Positions 1 through 5,809 of a stretch of 6,066 bases of DNA are shown piece after piece. Made by a program: the position numbers and the translations under genes. How positions within the stretch are numbered: the stretch's first letter is position 1; each line of letters starts with the position of its first letter. The notes under the pieces were generated by a model that saw only the letters and a list, made by a program, of their open reading frames with translations, had not been told where the DNA came from and did not search any database. The stretch comes from an uncultured Flavobacterium sp. GTDB lineage: Bacteria > Bacteroidota > Bacteroidia > Flavobacteriales > Flavobacteriaceae. The stretch is taken from positions 1 to 6,066 of the forward strand of contig CAMLKV010000150.1 of assembly GCA_946480635.1 (NCBI GenBank). Direction: 5' to 3'.

Positions 1-588
1 ACCACCACCAACACGTGCAAATAATGCAATTGATTCTGCTCCAAGTGAAAATCCAGCTAATGTTTCTAAAACTACTGTCATTCCATCAACATCAGTCCAA
101 ACACCACCCATAAAAGTGTGATAGAAAAATATGAAGAACCCTGTTAATCCTAAAACGGCTTGTCCTGCAACTCCTAATCCCATTACAGTACCACCACCAA
201 ATGAAACTTTTAACGCTTGAGGCAAACTGCTACGAGCTGCTTGTGTTGTACGAACGTTAGTTTTAGTTGCTATTTTCATACCCATATTTCCAGCTAAAGC
301 TGAAAAAATAGCACCAAAAACAAAGGCAATAACTATTAATAAATGTGTTTTTACACCTGGAAGAAAAGTAATTCCTGCTAAAGCAATACTAGCAATAATT
401 ACAAAAATTGTAAGAAGTCTATACTCGGCTTTTAGGAAAGCTAATGCTCCTTCATAAATGTAATCTGAAATTTCTTTCATCTTTCCATCACCGGCATCTT
501 GCTTAAGCACCCAAGCTCTTTTGGCAGCCATAAAGGCCAATCCAATTAATGCCATAACAATTGGCACATAAATCATCATTGAATTCAT
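1..588 (-). CDS. hppA: Membrane-bound ion-translocating pyrophosphatase, N-terminal part (truncated by window edge)
   Basis: This integral membrane enzyme hydrolyses cytoplasmic pyrophosphate and couples it to pumping H+ and/or Na+ across the inner membrane. My translation of the minus strand from the ATG at 588 gives 196 residues with no stop, running off the left edge; the family is usually about 650-850 residues, so roughly a quarter is present. Visible hydrophobic segments lie at about residues 5-22, 58-77, 83-100, 130-156 and 172-190. The segment GFSLGAESIALFARVGGG at residues 179-196 is the conserved stretch just before the PPi-binding acidic motifs, which lie outside the window. Met1 is chosen because the first transmembrane helix follows directly; Met4 or Met5 are possible alternatives. 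It lies downstream of ppa on the same strand, but a terminator at 646-681 separates them, so it probably has its own promoter, which I could not locate clearly. Ion specificity and K+ dependence cannot be read from this fragment. Family assignment is firm. Confidence 0.95.
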   Translation of the reverse strand, partial: MNSMMIYVPIVMALIGLAFMAAKRAWVLKQDAGDGKMKEISDYIYEGALAFLKAEYRLLTIFVIIASIALAGITFLPGVKTHLLIVIAFVFGAIFSALAGNMGMKIATKTNVRTTQAARSSLPQALKVSFGGGTVMGLGVAGQAVLGLTGFFIFFYHTFMGGVWTDVDGMTVVLETLAGFSLGAESIALFARVGGG

Positions 589-645
589 AATTAGTTTTGG
601 TTAGTTAAATTTTAATTATAGTTAATTAAAAACCAATATAAACAA

Positions 646-681
646 AAAAAAGCAACATTTTAATTAAAATGTTGCTTTTTT
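646..681 (-). terminator. Intrinsic terminator after ppa (36-bp perfect palindrome)
   Basis: Positions 646-663 and 664-681 are exact reverse complements, centred on AATT. The core arm AGCAACATTTT is flanked by six A on the left and six T on the right. On the minus strand the hairpin begins 22 nt after the ppa stop codon and ends in a T tract, as in a Rho-independent terminator. The symmetry means it could also stop plus-strand transcription, but no plus-strand gene runs into it. It separates ppa from hppA. Confidence 0.85.
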
Positions 682-702
682 AATAAACTATCTTATGAAC
701 AA

Positions 703-1233
703 TTAACGAATACTAAATAATCCTTCTGGTTTATTTTCGATTGCATTAAAACGATCAATACATTCTTTCAATATTTGTTGAGCTTCGTTTACATCACCCC
801 ATCCACCTACATCAACAGTTTTATTTTCTAAATCTTTATACACTTGGAAAAAGTGTTCAATTTCTTTTAAAAGGTGAGAGTTAATATCTCCCAAATCATT
901 CAATTTATTCCAAATTGGATCAGAAACAGGCACACAAATTACTTTTTCATCTGGTCCTTTATCGTCTGCCATGTGAAAAACTCCAATAGGTTTTACTTCG
1001 ATAACACAACCAGGGAATGTTGGTTTAGTTACTAATACTAAAACGTCTAATGGATCACCATCTAATGCTAATGTTTCTGGAATAAAACCGTAATCTGCAG
1101 GGTACATCATTGAAGAGAATAACATACGGTCGAAACGCATTCTCTTTAAATCGAAATCATATTCATATTTGTTACGGCTTCCACGAGGAATTTCAACTAA
1201 AACGTCGAAAGTTTTTACTTTATCTGCAGTCAT
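703..1233 (-). CDS. ppa: Soluble inorganic pyrophosphatase, family I
   Basis: This cytoplasmic, Mg2+-dependent enzyme hydrolyses PPi to two phosphates and pulls nucleic acid, protein and lipid synthesis forward. The 176-residue length fits bacterial family I enzymes, about 175 residues in E. coli. The signature DGDPLDVLVL is at residues 58-67, with metal ligands D58, D60 and D63. By alignment from memory to E. coli PPase, the other active-site residues are all present: E14, K22, E24, R36, Y44, Y48, D90, D95, K97, Y132 and K133. The ATG at 1233 is supported by the family start and by a purine-rich AAGGAAAG a few bases upstream, unusual in this AT-rich, SD-poor genome. A promoter matching the Bacteroidota consensus lies at 1263-1294 and a terminator at 646-681, so the gene looks monocistronic. 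No defects are seen. Confidence 0.98.
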   Translation of the reverse strand: MTADKVKTFDVLVEIPRGSRNKYEYDFDLKRMRFDRMLFSSMMYPADYGFIPETLALDGDPLDVLVLVTKPTFPGCVIEVKPIGVFHMADDKGPDEKVICVPVSDPIWNKLNDLGDINSHLLKEIEHFFQVYKDLENKTVDVGGWGDVNEAQQILKECIDRFNAIENKPEGLFSIR

Positions 1234-1262
1234 TTTGCTTTCCTTTTTATTTTTTGAGGGTG

Positions 1263-1294
1263 CAAAGGTACGGCAAAAAGTTAGAAGTAAGCAA
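1263..1294 (-). promoter_or_regulatory. Bacteroidota-type promoter for ppa
   Basis: On the minus strand TACCTTTG at 1270-1263 is a perfect match to the -7 consensus TAnnTTTG, and TTG at 1294-1292 gives the -33 element with a 21-bp spacer, inside the accepted range for Flavobacterium. It sits 30 bp upstream of the ppa start codon, leaving a leader of about 20-25 nt. Confidence 0.75.
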
Positions 1295-1307
1295 TTAGAA
1301 ATTAGAA
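1281..1307. repeat. Short TTAGAA repeats upstream of ppa
   Basis: TTAGAA occurs three times at 1281, 1295 and 1302 on the plus strand, in the gap between the glycosylase stop and ppa and overlapping the -33 element of the ppa promoter. The copies are separated by 14 and 7 nt. This may be a small degenerate tandem repeat or just AT-rich coincidence; no function can be assigned. Confidence 0.35.
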
Positions 1308-1331
1308 GTTTTTCGAAAAAATTACTTTTTC

Positions 1332-1937
1332 TTAATACTGATAAGTGATTTTTCTACCTCTTTTTTGTAGATAGTGATGCCATAGTAAAAAAGAAGCCAA
1401 TGTTCTATGTGGTGCCCAATTTTGTCCATAACCATCCATCTCCTCTTTTTCGAGTCCTAAGAGTTCTTTCATCGTATTTACAATTGCAACATCACCAAGA
1501 GGCAAAACATCTTCTTTTTTTAAGCTGAACATTAAATAAACATCTATTGTCCAATGCCCAATTCCTTTTAACTGAATAAGCTCTGCTCGAACCTCCTCTG
1601 CTGATTTTGATGAAAGTTTTGATAGATCGATTTTATTTGTCAGAACAGCATCAGCTAGGTGATTTATATATTTTGCTTTTTGACGACTTACTCCAAAAGT
1701 TCTAAACTCTTCTTCAGAAATTGAAATTAAATTTTCAGGGATAATTTTTCCAACTGCATCACGCATTCTTAAAAAAGTTGCTTTAGCTGAATCAATGGAA
1801 ACTTGCTGTTCTAGAATAAGAAGCACCAGTGTTTCAAATCCTTCTGGACGAGAAGGGATAACTGGCAAACCATATTGCTCTATGATTTGCTCAAAAATTT
1901 TATCTTTTTGTGTTAAGTATTGAATTGCTTCTTTCAT
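1332..1937 (-). CDS. AlkA-like DNA-3-methyladenine glycosylase, HhH-GPD family
   Basis: This is a predicted base-excision repair glycosylase that removes alkylated purines such as 3-methyladenine from DNA. From the ATG at 1937 it has 201 residues. The helix-hairpin-helix is LIQLKGIGHWTIDVY at residues 120-134, with the DNA-phosphate-binding turn KGIG. The catalytic aspartate of the GPD motif is D149 in LPLGDVAI. A tryptophan-rich segment WAPHRTLASFLLWHH at 174-188 matches the C-terminal helix of AlkA. LEQQVS at 42-47 matches the conserved helix early in the domain. It lacks the extra N-terminal domain of E. coli AlkA (282 residues), so it is a short, core-only version. An open frame extends upstream to a TTG at 2003, but those 22 codons are encoded by the hairpin repeat at 1949-2038, so I chose 1937. 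A close match to TAnnTTTG (TATTTTTA at 1949-1942) lies only 4 bp upstream. Alternatives such as OGG1- or MutY-like are less likely: there is no catalytic lysine beside the HhH and no Fe-S cysteines. Confidence 0.88.
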   Translation of the reverse strand: MKEAIQYLTQKDKIFEQIIEQYGLPVIPSRPEGFETLVLLILEQQVSIDSAKATFLRMRDAVGKIIPENLISISEEEFRTFGVSRQKAKYINHLADAVLTNKIDLSKLSSKSAEEVRAELIQLKGIGHWTIDVYLMFSLKKEDVLPLGDVAIVNTMKELLGLEKEEMDGYGQNWAPHRTLASFLLWHHYLQKRGRKITYQY

Positions 1938-1948
1938 TTTGTAAAAAT

Positions 1949-2038
1949 AGCCCCGATAGTAGAGCATCCTTTTTTTGGTGGCTTCGAGAACCTCAGCCAT
2001 CAAAAAAAGATACAGCGGATAGCGGGAAAAAGCTCCTA
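1949..2038. repeat. Nested hairpin intergenic repeat (REP-like)
   Basis: The inner stem pairs 1969-1983 with 1995-2009 as 15 consecutive pairs, one of them G-T: CCACC-type bases next to seven A-T pairs, closed by a small loop containing GAG/CTC. The outer arms CCCCGATAG (1951-1959) and GGATAGCGGG (2017-2026) pair imperfectly. T tracts precede and A tracts follow the stem on both strands, so it does not have the form of a Rho-independent terminator. The right end, TAGGAGCT on the minus strand, includes the stop codon of the DUF5686 gene. The left end abuts the glycosylase start. From recall, closely similar CCCGATAG...GGATAGCGGG hairpin units recur in intergenic regions of Flavobacterium genomes; only one copy is visible here, so the repeat status is recall, while the fold is read directly. 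Confidence 0.7.
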
Positions 2039-4504
2039 GAAATAGAAACCAAATGATCCTTTTATACCAAATTTATTTGCATCGGGCAAGTTAAGATAAC
2101 TTCCTCTCCAGCAAAAATCTAATCTAAAACATTTGAAAATATTACCAACTCCAGCATTATACTCCCAGTATCCATCAACTGGTGCTCTGTATGTTATATT
2201 TGAAGCATTCATGGCTTTATTTTCATCTGAAACACTACCATAAACAGCTTTTACTCCAACAATTTCACGCCAATTTAGTTTTTTAAGGAAAGGGATTCTA
2301 GAGAAGAATCTTCCGTTAAAATGATGCTCTAAATGTAATGACGTATATTGATCTGTGATAAATTCGTAGTAGTTCATCAAATTATAGGTATTGTCTATCA
2401 CAAAATAAGATTGGTTACCTGGCACAACAGCCATTAATCCTAAAGGTACAGTTCCAAATGTTTTACCTGCTTCGAAAGTAGTAAACAATCTACCCATACC
2501 CGCTAAGAATATTGGCTGACGATAGTATAACTGTAATTTTTGATAATCAAAATCACTTCCAAAAATCCCCTTAATCCCTTGACTAAAATTCACATAAACA
2601 CGTGCATGGTTGTTGTCGACCAGAAGTCTTTCCACGCCATAACCTACTGTTTTTCTTCCAGGTGTATAATCTACTCCCATAGTAAATTCATACTGCTGTA
2701 AAGCAGATTTCACAACACCATCCTGATAATAATTTAAGCTAAAGGTTGGTGAAGCAGATTCTAGTGTTCGATAAGAAATTCCTGCTTGTATGACAAGGTT
2801 TTTTAACGGCTCCATTTCTGCTTGAAAAGTTGTCAAATTCACATTGGTCAACTTACTATTATCACCACTTGCAAAGAATGAGGATGAAGCAAAACTTCGT
2901 CCAAGAACATCATTTGAAGTTGTTAAACTCACTCCTATTTGTTCTACATCACGACGGTTTCCAAGAGTAAGTATAATTCTGTTCTTTTTATCAACCATTA
3001 CCTTTCCAGATATTCCATATTTGAATTTATTGTCTTTAAATCCATAAGCAGTATAAGCCTGAAGTCTCCACAAATCATTTGATCCAAAATAAGTTCTACC
3101 TCCAAAGCGTAAACGTTGACCTTCTATATCATTGTATCCAAAAATTGAAAAAATGGGTCCATAATCAATAAATCCTTTCTGAATATATCCGCTAGCCAAA
3201 ATTGTAGTTAAATTATATAATTGCTTGAATTTTTTTACTGTTTTAAGAGTGTCAAGCATTTTATAAACCCCTAGCTCATCTTTACTTAGGTTTTCCATTC
3301 TGTTTTCTTCCCAGTATGCTTCTGTTTTATTATAGATATTAGGATCAAAATCATTTATACTTTCTCTGTAAAATTTATCATCTTTAGGCTCGTTGAATTT
3401 ATGATCGTTAAAAATCGTCGTACGTTTACCATAAACTCCTTTTGAAGACTCTTTTTTATTAAGAGCAAAATCTGACATCATATAATCACGCTTCAGTAAA
3501 AAAACCGAATCATTTAATACGTCAAATTCTTGCTCAATATAAATATCTTTTACCCAGTTAATATTAGCGCTTTTTGAAGCTGCCATATTAATTTTCTTAA
3601 TAGCAAATGTGGTGTCATTTACCCAAAAATCACCTTTAAAAGTCAATTCATTTTTGCGTCTTGGATAGTACACAATATTATAACACCATTTCTTATCGAT
3701 ATAAGCACTATCTGCCAAAACATAATTATAGGTATTGATTCCTGTACGAGATAAAGGACTCACAAAATTCTTATCAAAGAAGTTTAGATAATTATTATAG
3801 ATATCATAATCAGAATACAAGTCTTTGATAAAGGTATCTACACCATTTCCATTACCCAAACCTGAATTTTTATTTGCCTTAAGTATCTCTTTCTTTTTAC
3901 CATTTGTATTATCTCCATAAACATCATACAAAGATTCATTAATAAAAATGGGCAAGTATGTTTTTCCAGTAATTCGAGAAGTATCAACTTGATCAAAAAT
4001 AAACTCCATTCCTTTAAATAATCTGTTTTTCATAAAAGCTGAATCAATAGAATTCATATCAAACTCTACTTTTTCATACTTTTTCATCGCGTATTGATTG
4101 AACATATACAATCCGTTTTTGCGTTTTTTCTCCCAAATTTTTCTCAGAATATCTAACGCAGGATTGTTCTTTTTAGAGGTTTTGCCAGCATAAATTTTCA
4201 CTTCTTCTAATAAGTTTGCACCACCAAAAACTATTTTCAAGTTATAAGTTACCGCCTTTGTAAGCTTCACTTCTGTCGTTTGAAACCCTACATAAGAAAC
4301 TACTAAAACAGAATGATTACTATCTGACTGAATATAGAATTTACCATTCTCATCTGTAGTAACACATTCACGAGTTCCTTTAAAACAAACATTTGCATAA
4401 GGAACAGTTCCTCCTAAATCGTCATACACTAAACCACTAACTTTTGTTTGAGAAAATGACACTGTCACAAACAACAAGCTTATTAAGGCAAAAAAATGTT
4501 TCAT
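2036..4504 (-). CDS. DUF5686 outer-membrane protein with carboxypeptidase-regulatory-like domain
   Basis: Function is unknown. The 822-residue protein starts with a signal peptide (MKHFF, then a hydrophobic core) with probable cleavage at SFS|Q after residue 18. Residues about 20-95 form a carboxypeptidase-D-regulatory-like beta sandwich, shown by GLVYDDLGGTVPYANV, the TTDENGKFYI strand and VVSYVGF. This domain is common at the N-termini of Bacteroidota TonB-dependent receptors and related surface proteins. The rest matches DUF5686 as I remember it, including NPALDILRKIWEKKRKNG at 114-131. The C-terminal half has many alternating aromatic strands and ends in GSFGFYF with a terminal Phe, as expected for an outer-membrane beta barrel. 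I see no plug domain or TonB box, so it is not a classical SusC/TonB-dependent receptor. No T9SS C-terminal sorting domain is evident. The ATG at 4504 directly precedes the signal peptide. It is separated from pdhB by a strong terminator and so is transcribed independently. Its stop codon lies in the edge of the repeat at 1949-2038. Confidence 0.9.
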   Translation of the reverse strand: MKHFFALISLLFVTVSFSQTKVSGLVYDDLGGTVPYANVCFKGTRECVTTDENGKFYIQSDSNHSVLVVSYVGFQTTEVKLTKAVTYNLKIVFGGANLLEEVKIYAGKTSKKNNPALDILRKIWEKKRKNGLYMFNQYAMKKYEKVEFDMNSIDSAFMKNRLFKGMEFIFDQVDTSRITGKTYLPIFINESLYDVYGDNTNGKKKEILKANKNSGLGNGNGVDTFIKDLYSDYDIYNNYLNFFDKNFVSPLSRTGINTYNYVLADSAYIDKKWCYNIVYYPRRKNELTFKGDFWVNDTTFAIKKINMAASKSANINWVKDIYIEQEFDVLNDSVFLLKRDYMMSDFALNKKESSKGVYGKRTTIFNDHKFNEPKDDKFYRESINDFDPNIYNKTEAYWEENRMENLSKDELGVYKMLDTLKTVKKFKQLYNLTTILASGYIQKGFIDYGPIFSIFGYNDIEGQRLRFGGRTYFGSNDLWRLQAYTAYGFKDNKFKYGISGKVMVDKKNRIILTLGNRRDVEQIGVSLTTSNDVLGRSFASSSFFASGDNSKLTNVNLTTFQAEMEPLKNLVIQAGISYRTLESASPTFSLNYYQDGVVKSALQQYEFTMGVDYTPGRKTVGYGVERLLVDNNHARVYVNFSQGIKGIFGSDFDYQKLQLYYRQPIFLAGMGRLFTTFEAGKTFGTVPLGLMAVVPGNQSYFVIDNTYNLMNYYEFITDQYTSLHLEHHFNGRFFSRIPFLKKLNWREIVGVKAVYGSVSDENKAMNASNITYRAPVDGYWEYNAGVGNIFKCFRLDFCWRGSYLNLPDANKFGIKGSFGFYF

Positions 4505-4565
4505 AAAAAATTATTTGGCATTTAAACTAATGCAATTCTTATTCCAAGATCTGAAAACTGACTTG

Positions 4566-4597
4566 AAAAAAAAACTTCATCCAGAAAGATGAAGTTT
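4566..4597 (-). terminator. Intrinsic terminator after pdhB
   Basis: On the minus strand AAACTTCATC and GATGAAGTTT form a 10-bp perfect stem (4597-4588 with 4581-4572) around a six-base loop, followed by an uninterrupted run of T overlapping the stem base (nine T at 4574-4566). This is a textbook Rho-independent terminator, starting 26 nt past the pdhB stop codon. It isolates pdhB from the DUF5686 gene downstream. Confidence 0.92.
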
Positions 4598-4623
4598 CAA
4601 ATATACTTATTTATAGTAATCAA

Positions 4624-5601
4624 TTACTTATACATAACTTTTTTAACTGCTTTGATAACATCCTGAGCATTAGGCAACCATTCTTTTAACAAAGTTGGAG
4701 AATAAGGTGCTGGTGCATCTGCAGTTGTAATTCTTTGGATTGGTGCATCTAAATAATCGAATGCTCTTTCCTGAACCATATATGTAATTTCTGAAGCAAC
4801 TGAAGCAAATGGCCAAGCCTCTTCAAGAACCACTAATCTATTTGTTTTTTTAACCGAATTAATAATACAGTCATAATCCATTGGACGAACTGTACGTAAA
4901 TCAATTACTTCTGCAGAAATGCCTTCTTTTGCTAATTCTTCAGCAGCAGTTAAAGCTTCTTTAATGATTTTACCAAAAGAAACGATAGTAACATCTTTAC
5001 CTTCTCTTTTAATATCAGCAACACCTAAAGGAATAACATATTCTCCATCAGGCACTTCTCCTTTATCTCCATACATTTGCTCAGACTCCATGAAAATAAC
5101 TGGGTCATTATCACGGATAGCTGCTTTTAATAAACCTTTAGCATCATAAGGCGTTGAAGGAACAACTACTTTTAACCCTGGAGTATTTGCAAACCAGTTT
5201 TAAAAAGCTTGAGAGTGTGTAGCACCTAACTGACCAGCAGAAGCTGTTGGCCCACGGAATACCATTGGCATAGGGAATTGTCCAGCAGACATTTGACGCA
5301 TTTTCGCTGCGTTATTTATAATTTGGTCAATACCAACCAATGAGAAGTTGAAGGTCATGAATTCAACAATAGGACGACATCCATTCATTGCAGAACCAAC
5401 TGCAATTCCAGCAAATCCTAACTCTGCAATTGGAGTATCGATAACACGTTTTGGTCCAAATTCATCTAGCATTCCTTTCGAAGCTTTGTAAGCTCCGTTA
5501 TATTCTGCTACTTCTTCACCCATTAAATATACCGATTCGTCACGACGCATCTCTTCGCTCATCGCTTCGCAAACCGCTTCTCTAAACTGTATAGTTCTCA
5601 T
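4624..5601 (-). pseudogene. pdhB: Pyruvate dehydrogenase E1 component, beta subunit, with in-frame premature stop
   Basis: E1 beta pairs with E1 alpha to carry out the thiamine-diphosphate-dependent decarboxylation of pyruvate in the complex that makes acetyl-CoA. The frame from ATG 5601 to TAA 4624 is 326 codons, the normal length for this family (about 325 residues), but codon 134 (5202-5200) is TAA. Up to it the sequence reads as a normal N-terminal pyrimidine-binding domain: [16 protein letters not shown] at 28-43, [11 protein letters not shown] at 55-65 (E60 being the likely cofactor-activating glutamate), EFMTFNFS, and GATHSQAF with H129 as the conserved active-site histidine. After it the same frame continues without any indel through NWFANTPGLKVVVPS, DAKGLLKAAIRDNDPVIF and a complete C-terminal transketolase-like domain (about 190-325). 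Homologues I recall have Glu here (FENWF or LEAWF), so a single G-to-T change of GAA explains it. Promoter and terminator are intact and nothing else has decayed. It is either a very recent mutation, a sequence error, or a stop that is read through. Relatives acting on branched-chain 2-oxoacids are possible but the sequence favours PDH. Confidence 0.88.
5200..5202 (-). other. Premature TAA at codon 134 of pdhB
   Basis: The minus-strand reading is CAA GCT TTT TAA AAC TGG TTT, giving Q-A-F-stop-N-W-F. Frame is kept on both sides, so this is a substitution and not a frameshift. Changing plus-strand base 5202 from A to C would restore GAA (Glu), the residue expected from relatives. The codon lies in a run of T and A bases. 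Confidence 0.9.
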
Positions 5602-5632
5602 ATTATATATGTATCTCTGTAAAATTGAAAGG

Positions 5633-5664
5633 CAAAAATAAAAATTTTAAATCATTTAAAGCAC
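5633..5664 (-). promoter_or_regulatory. Bacteroidota-type promoter for pdhB
   Basis: On the minus strand TATTTTTG at 5640-5633 matches TAnnTTTG perfectly and lies 31 bp upstream of the pdhB ATG. No exact TTG is present at the -33 distance; GTG at 5664-5662 with a 21-bp spacer is the nearest candidate. The -7 element is well supported and the -33 element is weak. Confidence 0.55.
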
Positions 5665-5680
5665 TTTTAAAACAACTAAC

Positions 5681-5694
5681 TCGATTAAAATCGA
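5681..5694. promoter_or_regulatory. Small dyad TCGATT-AA-AATCGA in the pdhB/etfB divergent region
   Basis: Six-base perfect inverted arms at 5681-5686 and 5689-5694 are separated by two bases. It lies between the two divergent promoters, about 40 bp upstream of the pdhB -7 element and 74 bp upstream of the etfB -7 element, a position suited to a shared operator. The motif is short and the region very AT-rich, so chance is a real possibility. No regulator is identified. Confidence 0.3.
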
Positions 5695-5767
5695 ATATAA
5701 TTTACGAAAACGAAATAGTTTTTTAAAAAAATATTATGCACGCATACTATATTAGATGTTTTTTACC

Positions 5768-5775
5768 TATATTTG
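5768..5775 (+). promoter_or_regulatory. -7 promoter element for etfB
   Basis: TATATTTG matches TAnnTTTG exactly and lies 34 bp upstream of the etfB ATG. No TTG is found 17-23 bp further upstream, so the -33 element is missing or degenerate, which may mean an activator is needed or the promoter is moderate. Confidence 0.55.
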
Positions 5776-5809
5776 TGCTTCAATTTTGTAAAAACCAATT
5801 TATTAAACA

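Noticed and set aside
589..645. Promoter for hppA (TATATTGG at 640-633, TATAATTA further down)
   Set aside because: Neither matches TAnnTTTG fully and no TTG sits at the proper distance; AT-rich sequence makes such partial matches common.
1110..1298. 62-codon open frame on the plus strand
   Set aside because: It lies opposite the start of ppa, whose reading is unambiguous; the translation has no recognisable domain and is a shadow frame.
1309..1331. Terminator after the glycosylase gene (TTTTTCGAAAAA and GAAAAA/TTTTTTC pairing)
   Set aside because: The stems are almost entirely A-T and either lack a loop or are very short; too weak to call.
1949..2038. Rho-independent terminator for the DUF5686 gene
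   Set aside because: The stem is strong, but it is followed by A tracts and not T tracts on both strands.
2844..3047. 67-codon open frame on the plus strand
   Set aside because: Entirely antisense to the middle of the DUF5686 gene, low-complexity content, no promoter or homologous features.
4505..4565. Promoter for the DUF5686 gene (TTG followed by TAGTTTAA)
   Set aside because: The -7 match is partial and the spacer is only 15 bp; not strong enough to annotate.
4624..5091. Independent gene for a stand-alone C-terminal transketolase-like domain, starting at an internal ATG
   Set aside because: It is in the same frame as the upstream pdhB part, and the 36 codons between the TAA and this ATG also encode conserved E1 beta sequence, so it is the remainder of pdhB and not a separate gene.
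4919..5149. 76-codon open frame on the plus strand
   Set aside because: Antisense to well-conserved pdhB sequence; a shadow frame.
5200..5202. Recoding of the stop (selenocysteine, pyrrolysine), frameshift programming or intein insertion
   Set aside because: The codon is TAA, not TGA or TAG; no adjacent stem-loop is evident; frame is the same on both sides and no sequence is inserted. The expected residue is an ordinary Glu.
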